Shown one piece after another: positions 52,617-62,503 of a DNA stretch of 64,000 nt. Location: assembly GCF_014322765.1 (NCBI RefSeq), contig NZ_JAASTZ010000009.1, positions 62,001 through 126,000 on the forward strand, written 5' to 3'. The notes beneath the pieces were generated by a model that saw only the letters and a list, made by a program, of their open reading frames with translations, had not been told where the DNA came from and did not search any database. Source of the stretch: Listeria immobilis. Its GTDB lineage: Bacteria > Bacillota > Bacilli > Lactobacillales > Listeriaceae. A program made the position numbers and the translations under genes. Positions within the stretch are counted from its first letter, which is position 1; each line of letters opens with the position of its first letter.

Positions 52617-52844
52617 CTAGTTGTTATTCTTTCTCATTTGTTTCACTTTATGCGGCGTTACGTCATTTCCCTTAGGATCAATAATCGTAGTATTTTCAAT
52701 CGTGCCTTTCATATGGGTTCGAAATGATTTTATATATTCTTTTCTTAACTTCTCTTGTTCCATTTTTTCAGTAGCAGTTAAGGTTCCTGCTTTTTTCTTT
52801 TTTGAAAGTTCATTAATACGGTCTATTTTAGCTTTCTCTAACAT
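52617..52844 (-). CDS. ynzC: DUF896 family protein, YnzC-like
   Basis: A 75-aa helical DUF896 protein ([28 protein letters not shown]). In B. subtilis ynzC belongs to the SOS-regulated yneA operon; the same neighbourhood is kept here, 96 bp after yneA, with a possible weak terminator between. The function is not known. Confidence 0.88.
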   Translation of the reverse strand: MLEKAKIDRINELSKKKKAGTLTATEKMEQEKLRKEYIKSFRTHMKGTIENTTIIDPKGNDVTPHKVKQMRKNNN

Positions 52845-52872
52845 AGCGCTTCATCCTTTTCTTTATTATATT

Positions 52873-52909
52873 AAAATAAGAAAGCAGCATATTGTCACCA
52901 CTTTCTTAT
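52873..52909 (-). terminator. Weak terminator between yneA and ynzC
   Basis: ATAAGAAAG and CTTTCTTAT form a 9-bp stem, with a TTTTAAT tail on the minus strand. AT-rich, so it may only attenuate. Confidence 0.4.
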
Positions 52910-52940
52910 CATTATATCATATATAAAAGCCAAAACCTGC

Positions 52941-53270
52941 TCATTGATTTGCTAATTGAATACTTGTATCACTATTTAATAGCTTTGTTTCATGGACTGG
53001 AATAACCACAGATTCTCCTGCTTTAATATGCCCGTCTGTTAGATTATTTTCTTTTTCCACCCAAGATACAAAATCCGCTTTTGCCATATCACTCTTTCCG
53101 GCATATTGATCTGCTAATGCCCAAAGTGAATCTCCCTCATCTACATTCACTTTTGAATAATCACTGCTACTTCCAACAACCGTACACATCAAAACAATCC
53201 CCAAAACTAAACAAGTAATTACAAATATAATAGAAACATAGAATTTATCCCAAAATAATTTTAAAGTCAT
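52941..53270 (-). CDS. yneA: Cell division suppressor YneA (LysM domain)
   Basis: An SOS-induced inhibitor of cell division. The 109-aa product has an N-terminal transmembrane segment (about 10-32) and an extracytoplasmic LysM-like domain ([18 protein letters not shown]...[11 protein letters not shown], about 42-95). The ATG at 53270 follows GGAGGG. It has a near-consensus promoter whose spacer is filled by a LexA box, and it is divergent from lexA. Confidence 0.93.
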   Translation of the reverse strand: MTLKLFWDKFYVSIIFVITCLVLGIVLMCTVVGSSSDYSKVNVDEGDSLWALADQYAGKSDMAKADFVSWVEKENNLTDGHIKAGESVVIPVHETKLLNSDTSIQLANQ

Positions 53271-53287
53271 TAATAATCCCTCCAAAA

Positions 53288-53299
53288 GAATGTATGTTC
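53288..53299. promoter_or_regulatory. LexA-like box 1 (yneA leader)
   Basis: GAATGTATGTTC, one mismatch from GAAC-N4-GTTC, downstream of the yneA -10. Confidence 0.6.
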
Positions 53300-53309
53300 G
53301 CTTTTCTAT

Positions 53310-53338
53310 ATTATAGAACATTCGTTCGTATATGTCAA
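53310..53338 (-). promoter_or_regulatory. yneA promoter
   Basis: Minus strand TTGACA (53333-53338), 17-bp spacer, TATAAT (53310-53315): exact consensus hexamers. Confidence 0.88.
53316..53327. promoter_or_regulatory. LexA box 2 in the yneA promoter spacer
   Basis: GAACATTCGTTC, a perfect GAAC-N4-GTTC, lying between the -35 and -10 of yneA, so bound LexA blocks RNA polymerase. Confidence 0.88.
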
Positions 53339-53346
53339 TAAAAAAA

Positions 53347-53358
53347 CGAACCTTTGTT
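53347..53358. promoter_or_regulatory. LexA-like box 3 at the lexA -35
   Basis: GAACCTTTGTTT, one mismatch from GAAC-N4-GTTC; overlaps the first bases of the lexA -35. Confidence 0.65.
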
Positions 53359-53385
53359 TGCATATTGGATTTTCTTTTGCTATAC
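53357..53385 (+). promoter_or_regulatory. lexA promoter
   Basis: TTGCAT (53357-53362), 17-bp spacer, TATACT (53380-53385), about 40 bp before the lexA start. Confidence 0.75.
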
Positions 53386-53425
53386 TTGAATTATAAAATA
53401 ACCATTAAATCAATGAGGTGAAACC

Positions 53426-54040
53426 ATGAAAATATCTAAACGTCAACAAGATATATATGAATTTATAAAGTCCGAAGTAAAAGAAAAAGGCTATCCACCT
53501 TCCGTACGTGAAATTGGTGAAGCTGTTGGACTTGCATCTAGCTCAACTGTCCATGGCCATCTTGCTCGTCTTGAGGGCAAAGGATTAATTAGACGTGATC
53601 CAACTAAACCTCGTGCAATAGAAATATTGTCCTTAGAAGACGAAGCCGAAACGCCAAATGTGGTTAATATTCCCATTATCGGAAAAGTAACAGCTGGTAT
53701 GCCTATTACAGCAATCGAAAATATTGATGAGTATTTTCCATTACCTGAATATATGGCTGCTGGTGAGACAAATGTCTTCATGTTAGAAATTGACGGAGAA
53801 AGCATGATTAATGCTGGAATTCTAGACGGAGATAAAGTTATTGTTCGCCAACAAAATTCCGCTATAAATGGAGAAATCGTTGTGGCAATGACAGATGAAA
53901 ATGAAGCAACCTGCAAACGTTTCTATAAAGAATCTAATCATTTTAGATTGCAACCAGAAAATGATGCATTGGAACCAATCATCCTTAATAATGTAACTAT
54001 TCTGGGTAAAGTGATTGGTCTATATCGCGATATTCGCTAA
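53426..54040 (+). CDS. lexA: SOS response repressor LexA
   Basis: Represses SOS genes until RecA-stimulated self-cleavage. The 204-aa product has a winged-helix DNA-binding domain (about 1-65, [21 protein letters not shown]), the Ala-Gly cleavage site in KVTAGMPI (about residue 91), the catalytic Ser in DGESM (about 127) and the Lys of the dyad about 40 residues later. ATG after GAGGTGA. Boxes in the divergent promoter region imply autoregulation. Confidence 0.96.
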   Translation: MKISKRQQDIYEFIKSEVKEKGYPPSVREIGEAVGLASSSTVHGHLARLEGKGLIRRDPTKPRAIEILSLEDEAETPNVVNIPIIGKVTAGMPITAIENIDEYFPLPEYMAAGETNVFMLEIDGESMINAGILDGDKVIVRQQNSAINGEIVVAMTDENEATCKRFYKESNHFRLQPENDALEPIILNNVTILGKVIGLYRDIR

Positions 54041-54068
54041 CAAGTCTTATTTTTGACAGGTGGTGTCT

Positions 54069-54593
54069 ATGTTGATCTATTTTGAAACGGAACGACTACT
54101 TGCAAGAGATTATTTACCAAGCGATTATGCCCCATTTAGTGTGATGAATGCTGATAAAGACGTTATGAAATACTTTCCTTCTATTTTAACGAAAGAAGAA
54201 AGTAACGCCTTAATAGCTAGAAATCAAGCAGAGTTAACTTCTTTTGGCTATGGACTATTTGCTATAGAAGAAAAATCAAGCGGTGAATTTATTGGTTTTA
54301 TCGGTTTTCATAAAGCTGCTTTCGAAGCCGACTATACTCCCTGTATTGAATTAGGTTGGCGCTTAAGAAAAAGCTCCTGGAATCAGGGATATGCCACTGA
54401 AGGCGCCTTAAGAGCTCTGACATTCGCAAAAGAAGAAACATCCATAGCTGAAATATATAGTTTTACAGCTGCTTTAAATAAGCCTTCCGAACAAGTAATG
54501 AAAAAAATCAATTTAACAAAAATAGCTACTTTTGAACATCCAGCGTTAATCGATGGAGATCCGTTAAAGCCACATGTTCTTTATAAAGCATAA
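54069..54593 (+). CDS. GNAT family N-acetyltransferase
   Basis: A 174-aa RimJ/RimL-type acetyltransferase: ETERLLARDYLPSDY N-terminus, a LGWRLRKSSWNQGYATEGALRAL acetyl-CoA-binding motif A (about 95-117) and the SFTAALNKPSEQVMKKI segment. The substrate is not predictable. The ATG at 54069 has AGGTGG upstream. It starts 28 bp after lexA with no terminator, so it is probably co-transcribed and therefore SOS-responsive. Confidence 0.85.
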   Translation: MLIYFETERLLARDYLPSDYAPFSVMNADKDVMKYFPSILTKEESNALIARNQAELTSFGYGLFAIEEKSSGEFIGFIGFHKAAFEADYTPCIELGWRLRKSSWNQGYATEGALRALTFAKEETSIAEIYSFTAALNKPSEQVMKKINLTKIATFEHPALIDGDPLKPHVLYKA

Positions 54594-54596
54594 GTA

Positions 54597-54631
54597 AACA
54601 CCCTGCATATTTTTGTGCAGAGTGTTTTTTC
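54597..54631 (+). terminator. Terminator after lexA-acetyltransferase unit
   Basis: AACACCCTGCA (54597-54607) and TGCAGAGTGTT (54616-54626), one mismatch, followed by T4. Confidence 0.8.
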
Positions 54632-54640
54632 ATCCTAAAT

Positions 54641-54677
54641 AAAAATCTCGCCTCCTAAATTAGGAAGCGAGATTTTT
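54641..54677 (-). terminator. Terminator after glnA
   Basis: AAAATCTCGC/GCGAGATTTT with an inner TCCT/AGGA; A/T tracts on both sides make it bidirectional. Confidence 0.85.
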
Positions 54678-54681
54678 AGTA

Positions 54682-56016
54682 TTAATAGATTTCCAGATAT
54701 TGATCGCGTTCCCACGGATGAACTGCAGTACGGAACATATCGCACTCAATTGTTTTCGCTTCAATAAAGTGTTCGAAAATATGTTCACCTAAACCAGCTC
54801 TAATTGTTTCATCTTTTTCAAGTTCAATTAAAGCATGACCCAAGCTTTCCGGAAGATCATAAATCCCAGTTGCTTCACGTTCTTCTTCATTCATTCCATA
54901 AATATTACGATCAACTGGAGCTGGAGGAGTCAGTTCATCTTTAATTCCAGATAAACCAGCTTTTAATAGTACTGCCATCGCTAAATACGGATTAGCGGAC
55001 GGGTCAACACTACGTAATTCTAAACGGGTACTTAAACCACGAGAACTTGGTACACGTACAAGCGGGCTACGATTTTTACCTGACCAAGCGATATAACATG
55101 GTGCTTCGTAACCTGGAACTAAACGTTTAAACGAGTTAATGGTTGGATTAGTAACAGCTGTAAACCCACGAGCATGTTTTAACATACCTCCTAAGAAATG
55201 ATAAGCTGTTTGACTTAATTCAAGTTCGCCGTCTTTATCGAAAAATGCATTACCTTCTTCGGTAAATAATGACATATTGAAATGCATCCCTGAACCATTT
55301 ACACCAAATAGTGGTTTCGGCATAAATGTAGCATGCAAGCCATGTTTACGAGCAATTGTTTTAACAACTAATTTAAATGTTTGAATACTATCGCAAGCCG
55401 TAATAGCATCTTCGTATTTAAAGTCAATTTCATGCTGACCTGGAGCTACTTCATGGTGAGAAGCTTCAATTTCAAAGCCCATTTCTTCTAATTCAAGTAC
55501 AATATCACGACGACAATTTTCACCTAAATCAGTAGGTGCTAAATCGAAGTAACCACCACTATCATTTAGCTCAAGTGTCGGACGACGATCTTCATCTAAT
55601 TTGAATAGGAAAAATTCTGGTTCTGGTCCTAAGTTAAATTCAGTAAAACCAAGCTCTTCCATTTCTTTAAGTACACGTTTTAAGTTAGCACGCGGATCTC
55701 CTGCAAATGGTGTCATGTCAGGATTATAAATATCACAAATCATTCTTGCAACTTTCCCTTTTTCAGCAGTCCAAGGGAATACAACCCAAGTGTCTAGGTC
55801 TGGGAATAAGTACATATCAGACTCTTCAATTCGTACAAAACCTTCTATGGAGGAACCATCAAACATGATTTTATTGTCTAGTGCTTTCTTTAGTTGGCTA
55901 ACAGGAATTTCCACGTTCTTTATAATCCCGAGTATATCCGTGAACTGTAAGCGAATAAATTTTACGTTTTGTTCATCTGCGAAGCGGAAAATGTCTTCTT
56001 TTGTATATTTTGCCAT
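54682..56016 (-). CDS. glnA: Glutamine synthetase, type I
   Basis: Makes glutamine from glutamate and ammonia. The 444-aa GSI-alpha enzyme has DGSSIEGF (about 52-59), [11 protein letters not shown] and the NRSPLVRVP active-site segment (about 313-321). No adenylylation Tyr segment, as usual in Firmicutes. Together with GlnR downstream of glutamine feedback it senses nitrogen status. Second in the glnRA operon. Confidence 0.96.
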   Translation of the reverse strand: MAKYTKEDIFRFADEQNVKFIRLQFTDILGIIKNVEIPVSQLKKALDNKIMFDGSSIEGFVRIEESDMYLFPDLDTWVVFPWTAEKGKVARMICDIYNPDMTPFAGDPRANLKRVLKEMEELGFTEFNLGPEPEFFLFKLDEDRRPTLELNDSGGYFDLAPTDLGENCRRDIVLELEEMGFEIEASHHEVAPGQHEIDFKYEDAITACDSIQTFKLVVKTIARKHGLHATFMPKPLFGVNGSGMHFNMSLFTEEGNAFFDKDGELELSQTAYHFLGGMLKHARGFTAVTNPTINSFKRLVPGYEAPCYIAWSGKNRSPLVRVPSSRGLSTRLELRSVDPSANPYLAMAVLLKAGLSGIKDELTPPAPVDRNIYGMNEEEREATGIYDLPESLGHALIELEKDETIRAGLGEHIFEHFIEAKTIECDMFRTAVHPWERDQYLEIY

Positions 56017-56086
56017 AATCTAAATTCCTCCTAAATAGTCTAATTATATTAACTTCTAAATAAAGTAAATACCTCTTTTTATCTTT

Positions 56087-56455
56087 TTAAAACCTTGGTA
56101 ATTGTTGTTTGCCTGTTGAATCTTGCTTAACAAAACGGCCAGCTTGCTGCATTTCTTTTCTAAGTATTTTTCGAACATCTTCATCTGTTAATGGTTCTTT
56201 GGATTCTCTTTGCTGCATTTGATACATTTTCTTAATTCCCGCAATATTCAGACCGTCATTCAAATAATCTTTAATCTCCAGTAAAACATCAATGTCTTGA
56301 AGTGAATACAAACGGTGATTTCCTTGATTGCGAGCTGGGTGGATTAATTCTTGGTCTTCGTAATAGCGAATTTGTCTAGCGGTGAGATCGGTTAGCTTCA
56401 TCACAGGTCCAATTGGAAAAAGCGGCATAGATCTGCGTATTTCCTTTTCACTCAC
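56087..56455 (-). CDS. glnR: MerR-family nitrogen repressor GlnR
   Basis: Represses glnRA and other nitrogen genes when glutamine is plentiful, through feedback-inhibited GlnA. The 122-aa product has the N-terminal winged HTH (LTDLTARQIRYYEDQELIHPARNQGNHRLY, about 21-50) and a C-terminal regulatory tail. GTG start after GGAGGAATTGTC. Its promoter carries an exact GlnR/TnrA site, giving autoregulation. Confidence 0.94.
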   Translation of the reverse strand: MSEKEIRRSMPLFPIGPVMKLTDLTARQIRYYEDQELIHPARNQGNHRLYSLQDIDVLLEIKDYLNDGLNIAGIKKMYQMQQRESKEPLTDEDVRKILRKEMQQAGRFVKQDSTGKQQLPRF

Positions 56456-56499
56456 GACAATTCCTCCTCAAAACATAATTATTTTTTGATGATAGTAGC

Positions 56500-56528
56500 A
56501 TTATAATGTACGTCAGATGTTTTGTCAA
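56500..56528 (-). promoter_or_regulatory. glnRA promoter
   Basis: Minus strand TTGACA (56523-56528), 17-bp spacer, TATAAT (56500-56505): exact consensus. Confidence 0.88.
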
Positions 56529-56533
56529 ATTTA

Positions 56534-56550
56534 TGTAAGATAATCTAACA
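56534..56550. promoter_or_regulatory. GlnR/TnrA operator
   Basis: TGTAAGATAATCTAACA on the plus strand, a full match to TGTNA-N7-TNACA read on either strand, 5 bp upstream of the -35. Confidence 0.88.
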
Positions 56551-56586
56551 TCAATCAAAACCTTTATATACCAGTCTTTTACGCAC

Positions 56587-56615
56587 CAAAAAACCGCGAA
56601 CTTTAAATTCGCGGT
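56587..56615 (-). terminator. Terminator after the PLP-enzyme gene
   Basis: ACCGCGAA/TTCGCGGT 8-bp stem with 7-nt loop, then T6 on the minus strand. Confidence 0.85.
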
Positions 56616-56622
56616 AAAATTT

Positions 56623-57882
56623 TTAAAACTTTTTTGAAATATCAATGTTACTTTTTAAAAGTGTATTTTCAATAGCTCGTGTGACGGCAATTTTAACATG
56701 TTCGTAGGTTAACCCCCCTTGCACGTATAATTGGAATGGTTCTCTAATTGGTCCATCTGCGGTCAATTCTAAACTCGCTCCTTGTATAAAGGTACCTGCT
56801 GCCATTATCACGTCATCTTGATAACCTGGCATATATGCACCAATTGGTAAGACATGTGCATTTACAGGAGATGCGGCTTGGATTGCTTGTGCAAAGGCAA
56901 CCATTTTATCTTTATTATGAAAGGAGACACTTTGAATTAAATCTGTTCTTGGCGCATCCCAAACCGGATCTGCTTCTACGTCAAATTCCGCAAGCATAGC
57001 AGCAGTGAATCTAGCTCCTTTGACAGCTTGAGCCGTAACATGTGGAGCTAAAAAGAAACCTTGATACATTTCTAATAAACTATATAAAGAGGCTCCTGCT
57101 TCTCTACCAATTCCTGGGGTAGTTAATCGATACCCGCATAATTCGACCAATTTTTCTGTCCCGGCTATATATCCACCTGTTTTTGCGAGTCCACCACCCG
57201 GGTTTTTAATTAAAGATCCTGCTATAATGTCAGCGCCAACTTCTGTCGGTTCTAATTTTTCTACAAACTCTCCATAACAATTATCAACAAAAACAATGAT
57301 TTCCGGATTAATTTTTTTCACAAATGTAATCATCTCAGCAATTTTGGCAATGGTAAAAGAAGGTCGATTAGCATAACCTTTGGAGCGTTGAATCCCTATC
57401 ATTTTTGTTCTGCTCGTTATTTTTTTAGCTACTTCTATAAAATCTACTTCGCCACTTTTAGTGAGAGGAATGGCATCGTATCCAATATTGAAATCTCGTA
57501 ATGAACCTTGTTTTTTATCACGAATTCCAACGATTTCTTCTAATGTATCATATGGGCTGCCAGTGATATAAAGCAAATCATCATTAGGACGAAGAATACC
57601 AAAAAGTACTGTTGAAATCGCATGCGTACCAGAAATGATTTGTGGTCGAACTAGAGCAGCTTCTGTACGAAAAACTGTGGCATAGACTCGTTCTAAAGTG
57701 TCTCTTCCTTCATCATCATAGCCATATCCAGTTGATGGATGGAAATGAAAATCACTTACTTTATTTTCTTGAAATGCATGTAGTACTTTTGCTTGATTGA
57801 ATTCTGCAATTTGATCGGTTTCATTTTGTAAAAAAGAAATTTGTTGTTCTACTTTTGCCCTAATTTTTTGAATTTCAGTCAT
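56623..57882 (-). CDS. PLP-dependent enzyme of the methionine gamma-lyase / aluminium resistance family (YnbB-like)
   Basis: A 419-aa fold-type I PLP enzyme. The PLP lysine lies in IAGSLIKNPGGGLAKTGGYI (about residues 232-251), and FVDNCYGEF supplies the cofactor Asp. The family is annotated as aluminium resistance or Cys/Met metabolism; the actual substrate is unproven. It overlaps hflX by 8 bp and lies upstream of glnR, the same order as ynbB-glnR-glnA in Bacillus. Confidence 0.88.
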   Translation of the reverse strand: MTEIQKIRAKVEQQISFLQNETDQIAEFNQAKVLHAFQENKVSDFHFHPSTGYGYDDEGRDTLERVYATVFRTEAALVRPQIISGTHAISTVLFGILRPNDDLLYITGSPYDTLEEIVGIRDKKQGSLRDFNIGYDAIPLTKSGEVDFIEVAKKITSRTKMIGIQRSKGYANRPSFTIAKIAEMITFVKKINPEIIVFVDNCYGEFVEKLEPTEVGADIIAGSLIKNPGGGLAKTGGYIAGTEKLVELCGYRLTTPGIGREAGASLYSLLEMYQGFFLAPHVTAQAVKGARFTAAMLAEFDVEADPVWDAPRTDLIQSVSFHNKDKMVAFAQAIQAASPVNAHVLPIGAYMPGYQDDVIMAAGTFIQGASLELTADGPIREPFQLYVQGGLTYEHVKIAVTRAIENTLLKSNIDISKKF

Positions 57883-59098
57883 TAGTAGGCTCCTTCCTAG
57901 GCTGATAACCCTCGACTAAATAAGCTTTGTTATCTTCTAAATATTCTAGTTTAGTAATCCAAGCTCGTTGTTTTATTTGTGCTAATTCTTTTCCCTGCTC
58001 TTCTGAAATCTCTTTTGAAAAATAGTGCCAATTCTTTTCAATTAATTCAATCATTCGTTGTTTCAAGCTAGTAGGTGCGGTTGAAGATAGAGCGGAAATT
58101 AGGAGATGTTCTGGTCTATCCGGAATAAAACCTTGTGTGATTTGATCTATTTTATTATAGACAGTTAATATTGGAATATGGTTCATTTCTAATTCAGTTA
58201 ATAGTGCTAGTACAGTCGTTTCGTGCTGCAAATAATCCGAATCGGATGCATCTACAACATGAATTAAGACATCTACATTAGCAGTTTCCTCTAGTGTTGA
58301 ACGAAATGCTGCAATTAATGTGGTTGGTAAATCTTGAATAAAACCTACCGTATCTGTTATAAGCGCTTGAAATCCTCCAGCGAATCGAATTTTTCTAGTT
58401 GTTGGATCAAGTGTGGCAAATAATTTATCCTCTTCTATCGTTGTTTCATGTGTAAGTCGATTAAATATAGTGGATTTACCAGCATTTGTATAACCTATCA
58501 AGCCAAAACGAAAAATCGCTTGCTCATTACGCCGATTAATAATACGTTTTCGATGTTTTTCTACATGAGTTAATTGCGCTCGAATATCATCCATTTTTTC
58601 ACGAATATGTCGTTTGTCCATTTCTAATTTTGATTCACCAGGACCTCTTGAACCTATGCCGCCACCTAGTTTAGATAGGGAAGCTCCTTGCCCACTTAAC
58701 CGTGGAAGTAAATATTTATATTGCGCATATGCTACTTGTAACTTACCTTCCCTTGACTTAGCTCTCATCGCAAAAATATCTAAAATTAATTGCGTTCGGT
58801 CGATAACACGAGCGGCAACAACTTTAGAGATATTTCGAACTTGGGTAGCACTTAGTTCACTATTAAAAATAACTACATCCGCTTCATGCATTTCCACTAA
58901 TTCAGCTAATTCTAACAACTTTCCTGAACCGATAAAAGAAGCTTGATTCACTCGTTCTAATTTTTGAATCAGCTCATCTACAATTTCTCCATTAGCAGTA
59001 CTAGTGAGGCTACGAAGCTCCCTGATGGAATTCCAAAAAGCTTCTTCTGTTCTATTTGGCAAAAAAACTCCAACGAGGATTATTTTCTCCTGTTCCAT
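57875..59098 (-). CDS. hflX: Ribosome-associated GTPase HflX
   Basis: A GTPase that splits stalled or hibernating ribosomes. The 407-aa product has the N-terminal HflX domain with the Gly-rich LSGQGASLSKLGGGIGSRGPGES region (about 133-155), followed by the G domain GYTNAGKSTIFNRL, DTVGFIQDLP and NKID. The ATG at 59098 follows AGGGAG at 8 nt; the frame opens two codons earlier. Confidence 0.95.
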   Translation of the reverse strand: MEQEKIILVGVFLPNRTEEAFWNSIRELRSLTSTANGEIVDELIQKLERVNQASFIGSGKLLELAELVEMHEADVVIFNSELSATQVRNISKVVAARVIDRTQLILDIFAMRAKSREGKLQVAYAQYKYLLPRLSGQGASLSKLGGGIGSRGPGESKLEMDKRHIREKMDDIRAQLTHVEKHRKRIINRRNEQAIFRFGLIGYTNAGKSTIFNRLTHETTIEEDKLFATLDPTTRKIRFAGGFQALITDTVGFIQDLPTTLIAAFRSTLEETANVDVLIHVVDASDSDYLQHETTVLALLTELEMNHIPILTVYNKIDQITQGFIPDRPEHLLISALSSTAPTSLKQRMIELIEKNWHYFSKEISEEQGKELAQIKQRAWITKLEYLEDNKAYLVEGYQPRKEPTND

Positions 59099-59150
59099 AA
59101 CCACTTCTCCCTTTTTCAGACAAAACTAATCGTAGCATATTTTCTGCATA

Positions 59151-59191
59151 AAAAAAAGACATGAAACATCGCAAACACGAGTTTCCTGCCT
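59151..59191 (-). terminator. Terminator after hfq
   Basis: GGCAGGAAAC and GTTTCATGTC pair with one mismatch and one wobble around a 13-nt loop, followed by T8. Confidence 0.7.
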
Positions 59192-59205
59192 TTTAAATGA
59201 ATTAC

Positions 59206-59439
59206 TTATTCCGCATCAGGATTTAAAGCTACATTCTTTTGCGGGGAGAAAGTTGAAATTGCATGTTTAAACACAAGTTGTTGTTTTCCTTCTACATCAA
59301 GTAATACCGTAAAATTGTCAAAACTTACAACGCGTCCTCTTAATTGAAAACCATTTGTTAAAAATACCGTTGCAAGAATTTTTTCCTTACGTAATTGATT
59401 TAAGTAATAGTCCTGTAAGCCTTGTCCACCTTGTTTCAT
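59206..59439 (-). CDS. hfq: RNA chaperone Hfq
   Basis: Hexameric Sm-like RNA chaperone, 77 aa. Sm1 ([22 protein letters not shown], about 26-47) and Sm2 (VFKHAISTF, Gram-positive variant of the YKHAIST motif) are present. The ATG at 59439 follows GGAGAGGG. In L. monocytogenes Hfq takes part in sRNA pairing and stress tolerance. It lies between miaA and hflX as in many bacteria. Confidence 0.96.
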   Translation of the reverse strand: MKQGGQGLQDYYLNQLRKEKILATVFLTNGFQLRGRVVSFDNFTVLLDVEGKQQLVFKHAISTFSPQKNVALNPDAE

Positions 59440-59551
59440 AATTTCCCTCTCCAATCTCTATATCTTCTACAAATTTTTCCCAAAAACCCAACTTTTGTTT
59501 TGGTTGGCTAATTTCAAATACCCTTTATTTCTTATTACCAAACAGAAAAGC

Positions 59552-60469
59552 TTATTTCGCTTCCAAAAATTCATTTACTTGTTTTATTGCTTCGGTAAAT
59601 GTTGTCTTTGTATTTGCTTCAATCCAATTAACATCCATACGATTTCTAAACCAGGTTAATTGTCGTTTAGCAAAATGACGCGAATTTTTCTGAATTAACG
59701 ACTTTGCTTCTTCTAAAGAAATATTACCTTCAAAATACGCAAATAATTCTTTGTAACCAATGCCTTTAATGGCTGGAACATCCACTAGCTTTTGCATATA
59801 TAAAGCTCTTGCTTCTGCTTCTAACCCTTGCTTAAACATCTCATCTACACGGTCATTGATTCGTTGATAAAGTATTTCTCTTGTTAAATCTAATCCTAAA
59901 AAAAGGGGCTTATATAATTTATTTTGTTCGTGATGGATTTGATACTCTGAAAATGGTTTTCCAGTTGAATGCATCACCTCTAGCGCTCTAATGACACGCC
60001 GTTTATTATTTGCATGAATTAGTGTAGCACTTTTCGGATCAAGCTGATTTAACTTTTGCCATAAAGCATCATTGTCTAAAAGTTCTAATTCCAACCGATA
60101 AGCTTTGTCTCCACTGGAATTACCAAAATCATAGTCATAAAAAACGGATTGTATGTAAAGACCCGTTCCACCGACAATAATTGGTGTTTTTCCTCGTTTA
60201 TGTATCAACTCTATAAGGCGTCTTGTTTCTAATTGGAATTTCGCAGCAGTAAATGGTTCAACCGGTTCCGTCACATCTATTAAATAGTGTTTAATCCCTT
60301 CCATTTCTTCTGATGTGATTTTCGCCGTACCAATATTCAGGCCACGATAAACCTGCATAGAATCCCCACTAATAATCTCCCCATTAAATTTTTTTGCTAG
60401 TTCGATACTCAGACTTGTTTTTCCGACAGCGGTTGGACCAACAATGACGATGACAGGAATACTACCCAA
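59552..60469 (-). CDS. miaA: tRNA dimethylallyltransferase
   Basis: Adds a dimethylallyl group to A37 of tRNAs reading UNN codons. The 305-aa product has P-loop [10 protein letters not shown] (about 10-19), [17 protein letters not shown] (about 33-49) and the [14 protein letters not shown] segment (about 263-276). A TTG start after GGAGG, as no ATG is near. Its DMAPP substrate comes from the MEP pathway (dxr above). Confidence 0.95.
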   Translation of the reverse strand: MGSIPVIVIVGPTAVGKTSLSIELAKKFNGEIISGDSMQVYRGLNIGTAKITSEEMEGIKHYLIDVTEPVEPFTAAKFQLETRRLIELIHKRGKTPIIVGGTGLYIQSVFYDYDFGNSSGDKAYRLELELLDNDALWQKLNQLDPKSATLIHANNKRRVIRALEVMHSTGKPFSEYQIHHEQNKLYKPLFLGLDLTREILYQRINDRVDEMFKQGLEAEARALYMQKLVDVPAIKGIGYKELFAYFEGNISLEEAKSLIQKNSRHFAKRQLTWFRNRMDVNWIEANTKTTFTEAIKQVNEFLEAK

Positions 60470-60548
60470 AAAAAAAACCTCCTTTTTCGTCTGTAATCAA
60501 TGTACCATGAAAAAGTTATCTTGAGAATAGCGAAAATGTATTTTCATT

Positions 60549-60586
60549 AAAAAAAAAACGCACATCTGGATAGAAATGCGTTTTTC
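60549..60586. terminator. Terminator after glpD
   Basis: AAACGCA/TGCGTTT stem with long A and T runs on both sides, between glpD and miaA. Confidence 0.8.
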
Positions 60587-60600
60587 TTATTTATGTTTAT

Positions 60601-62277
60601 TTATCTATCATGCCAATCTGCTGGTTCTCTAGCATCTTTTATTTGTTGATTTAATTCTTCCATATAAGTTTGTTTTATTTCTTCGTTCCAGTGAAACTGT
60701 TTGGCCATTTCATCCACAACTGCCTCTTTCCACTCAAGTAAATATGGCATATCGAAAAGTAAGTACCCAGTCCGTCTTAACAGAAAGTCTACAGGTGTAG
60801 TTACTGCTTCATGTTGAATAGAATAACGTAATTCGGCGTATAAACTATTTGGTAGAGTAGTTTCATTTGTGTCTTTATGTTCTTGTGCATAGGTAAATAA
60901 TTGATCGATATTGCTACCAAAACGTTTCGCAATTTCTCGTCCTTCTTCAAGTGTCCAGCCAAAACGATTATTTCCTTCTTTTGCTTTTTTAGCAAGGAAT
61001 TCCTCTAAATGTTCTGAACCACCGATATTTCCACCTGAAATTGGTAAATGTTTTGTTTGTACTGATTTATATTTTTTTCCAGTTTCTTTTGCTAAGGTTT
61101 TAGAGACATCATCTAGTAATTTTTCAGCCATTTTGCGGTAACCAGTTAATTTCCCACCAGCCATCGTAATTAAGCCGCTTTCAGAAAACCATACTTCATC
61201 TTTACGAGAAATTTCAGATGGATCTTTGCCTTCTTCATAAATTAATGGTCGAACGCCTGCCCAGCTTGATTCAATATCTTTTTCCGTAATATGCACTTCT
61301 GGGAACATGTAATTAATTGCTTTAATCACATAATTATGATCTGACTCTAATGCTTTTGGATTAATAATTGCTTCATCATAAACCGTATCTGTCGTTCCTA
61401 CATACACCTTCTTATCACGTGGGATTGCAAACACCATTCGACCGTCTGGCGTATCAAAATAAACAGCTTGTTCCATTGGGAATTTTTGTTTATCAATGAC
61501 TAAGTGAATCCCTTTGGTTAAACGTAGATGTTTATTGTTAGTAGCGTAATCTAATTTTCGTACTTTATCCACCCATGGGCCTGCCGCGTTTATCACTCGA
61601 CATCCTTTTATATCATATGCTTTTCCTGTCAATCGATCTGTTACAGTTATACCAACCACTTGTTTTTTTTCATCATATAAAAAGTTCTCCGCTTTTGTAT
61701 AGTTAATTGCATTAGCTCCTAATTCAACGGCTTTTTTCATGACTTCAATAGTTAGACGTGCATCATCCGTACGGTATTCGACATAATAACCTGATCCTTT
61801 TAAGCCATCTTTTTTTACAAATGGATTTTTCGCTAATGTTTCTTTTGCATTTAATATTTTACGACGTTCATTTTTCTTTACACCCGCTAAGTAGTCATAT
61901 AAACGAATACCAAATGATGCGGTTGTTTTCCCCATATTTCCACCCTTATGGAACGGTAGCATCATCCATTCAGGAGTTGTCACATGTGGCCCATTTTCAT
62001 AGACAATTGCTCGTTCTTTCCCTAAATCAGCCACTTCTTTTACTTCAAATTGTTGTAAGTAACGTAAACCCCCATGGACTAATTTGGTAGAACGGCTGGA
62101 TGTTCCGCTAGCAAAGTCCCCCATTTCAACAAGTGCTACGCTCATACCTCTAGCGGTTGCGTCTAACGCGATACCCGCACCAGTAATTCCTCCCCCAACA
62201 ATCACTAAATCAAATTTTTCTTCTTGCAGATTTCGTTCTATTGTTTCTCTATCAAATGCTGAAAATAATTGTACCAT
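60601..62277 (-). CDS. glpD: Aerobic glycerol-3-phosphate dehydrogenase
   Basis: A membrane-associated FAD enzyme oxidising glycerol 3-phosphate to dihydroxyacetone phosphate and feeding electrons to menaquinone. The 558-aa product has the FAD motif [18 protein letters not shown] (about 24-41), [17 protein letters not shown] (about 59-75) and a C-terminal helical cap. ATG after GAAGGGGG. The adjacent phosphodiesterase gene can supply glycerol 3-phosphate, so the two may work in one pathway. Confidence 0.95.
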   Translation of the reverse strand: MVQLFSAFDRETIERNLQEEKFDLVIVGGGITGAGIALDATARGMSVALVEMGDFASGTSSRSTKLVHGGLRYLQQFEVKEVADLGKERAIVYENGPHVTTPEWMMLPFHKGGNMGKTTASFGIRLYDYLAGVKKNERRKILNAKETLAKNPFVKKDGLKGSGYYVEYRTDDARLTIEVMKKAVELGANAINYTKAENFLYDEKKQVVGITVTDRLTGKAYDIKGCRVINAAGPWVDKVRKLDYATNNKHLRLTKGIHLVIDKQKFPMEQAVYFDTPDGRMVFAIPRDKKVYVGTTDTVYDEAIINPKALESDHNYVIKAINYMFPEVHITEKDIESSWAGVRPLIYEEGKDPSEISRKDEVWFSESGLITMAGGKLTGYRKMAEKLLDDVSKTLAKETGKKYKSVQTKHLPISGGNIGGSEHLEEFLAKKAKEGNNRFGWTLEEGREIAKRFGSNIDQLFTYAQEHKDTNETTLPNSLYAELRYSIQHEAVTTPVDFLLRRTGYLLFDMPYLLEWKEAVVDEMAKQFHWNEEIKQTYMEELNQQIKDAREPADWHDR

Positions 62278-62370
62278 TATGAATTGCCCCCTTCAAATTG
62301 TTTATTATCTGCATTACGGCGTTCTCTTCACTTTTCCACTTTTCAAAGTAACTGAAACTTGATTAAGCTG

Positions 62371-62428
62371 AAAAAACAAAAAAAGAGACTGCAAACAAAG
62401 ACGATTGCGCTCGTCTTTTGCAGTCTCT
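62371..62428 (-). terminator. Terminator after the phosphodiesterase gene
   Basis: GAGACTGCAAA and TTTGCAGTCTC, with inner GACGA/TCGTC, followed by T7 on the minus strand. Very strong; it separates the gene from glpD. Confidence 0.9.
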
Positions 62429-62503
62429 CCATATCTCAGACAATAATATTTATTAACTTGCTGTTATTATAGCTTTTAATAGTTTAGAATGAAAGCGTTT
62501 TGC

